This document shows, piece by piece, positions 63,920-64,000 of a DNA stretch of 64,000 bases (positions are counted from its first letter, which is position 1; the number at the start of each line of letters is the position of its first letter). The stretch comes from Vibrio nigripulchritudo ATCC 27043 (lineage in GTDB: Bacteria > Pseudomonadota > Gammaproteobacteria > Enterobacterales > Vibrionaceae). The notes under the pieces are model-generated. The model searched no databases. It saw only the letters and a program-made list of their open reading frames with translations, and was not told the origin of the DNA. A program made the position numbers and the translations under genes. The stretch is taken from NCBI RefSeq assembly GCF_000222685.1, contig NZ_AFWJ01000024.1:1-64000 (forward strand). Direction: 5' to 3'.

Positions 63920-64000
63920 TCACGACCTTACCCGTTCTTCTGTATTCAAAATACTTTTGTTGTTGGTGTTGGCGATAGGGATTTTGTACTCCCTGTTTGT
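63903..64000 (+). CDS. Sensor histidine kinase, N-terminal fragment (runs off the window)
   Basis: The last 98 bases encode MSFAVNHDLTRSSVF followed by KILLLLVLAIGILYSLF, a short cytoplasmic head and the first membrane helix, as expected for the partner kinase of the response regulator. The ATG lies inside the regulator gene, giving a 17-base overlap. No kinase domain is visible here; the call rests on position and the membrane helix. Confidence 0.75.
   Translation, partial: MSFAVNHDLTRSSVFKILLLLVLAIGILYSLF

Noticed and set aside
1-64000. CRISPR array, prophage, tRNA/rRNA genes or intact insertion sequences
   Set aside because: No regularly spaced repeats, phage structural genes, cloverleaf sequences or transposase frames were found.

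Overview
The window looks like a piece of a gammaproteobacterial genome, most likely a Vibrionaceae member and plausibly its accessory-rich second chromosome. This is inferred from the Gsk protein, which is E. coli-like over its full 434 residues, from the cyoABCDE quinol oxidase with Sco and PCuAC genes, from Fur- and PurR-type operators that match the enterobacterial/vibrio consensus, and from a MITE whose TACCCAAGT-type ends are, from memory, of a kind common in Vibrio. I could not run any database search. I saw no rRNA, tRNA, CRISPR array, prophage or intact insertion sequence.

Layout. 0-7 kb: a string of small, separately spaced plus-strand genes (VOC/glyoxalase, two GNATs, two GFA-type zinc proteins, a P-loop kinase-like protein), a putative lipoprotein behind a possible Fur box, and a secreted protein with a C-terminal calcium-binding-like tail. 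7-11.3 kb: a minus-strand Fur-box operon for a class III metal/siderophore ABC importer with a fourth, unrecognised gene. 11.4-20 kb: a membrane protein, a long gap, then the cyo terminal oxidase operon with its assembly genes. 21-26.3 kb: a LysR regulator diverging from an orphan polyketide-type acyltransferase, which converges on a type II thioesterase; then two GNATs and an esterase. 26.3-30.4 kb: an ECF sigma factor, a cytochrome c, a ferritin-like Tat lipoprotein, a MITE, and a PhoD-like phosphatase. 30.5-33.9 kb: a Wzx-like flippase diverging from a GT4 glycosyltransferase.

34.2-43.4 kb is the most unusual part. Seven minus-strand genes, closely spaced, encode a cytochrome P450, two paralogous proteins of unknown family, a DyP-type heme peroxidase, a membrane-embedded patatin-like lipase, a FadL-type outer-membrane fatty acid channel and a coiled-coil membrane protein. 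Together they suggest a lipid-release and heme-oxidation pathway that I do not recognise as described.

43.6-48 kb: a LysR regulator diverging from a class III aminotransferase (frameshifted in an A6 run), a BKACE enzyme and a TAXI-type binding protein, which look like a catabolic module. 48-53 kb: a LuxP/TorT-like binding protein, a hybrid histidine kinase and a receiver-kinase fusion, forming a signalling cascade with no DNA-binding output. 53-58.2 kb: a BMP-type (nucleoside) ABC importer. 58.3-61.2 kb: a DUF1800/DUF1501 pair. 61.2-64 kb: gsk behind a PurR box, a Rof-like Rho antiterminator, and the start of an OmpR-family two-component system whose kinase runs off the window.

The BMP importer and gsk are close together and would fit purine nucleoside uptake and salvage; that link is inferred from function and proximity only.
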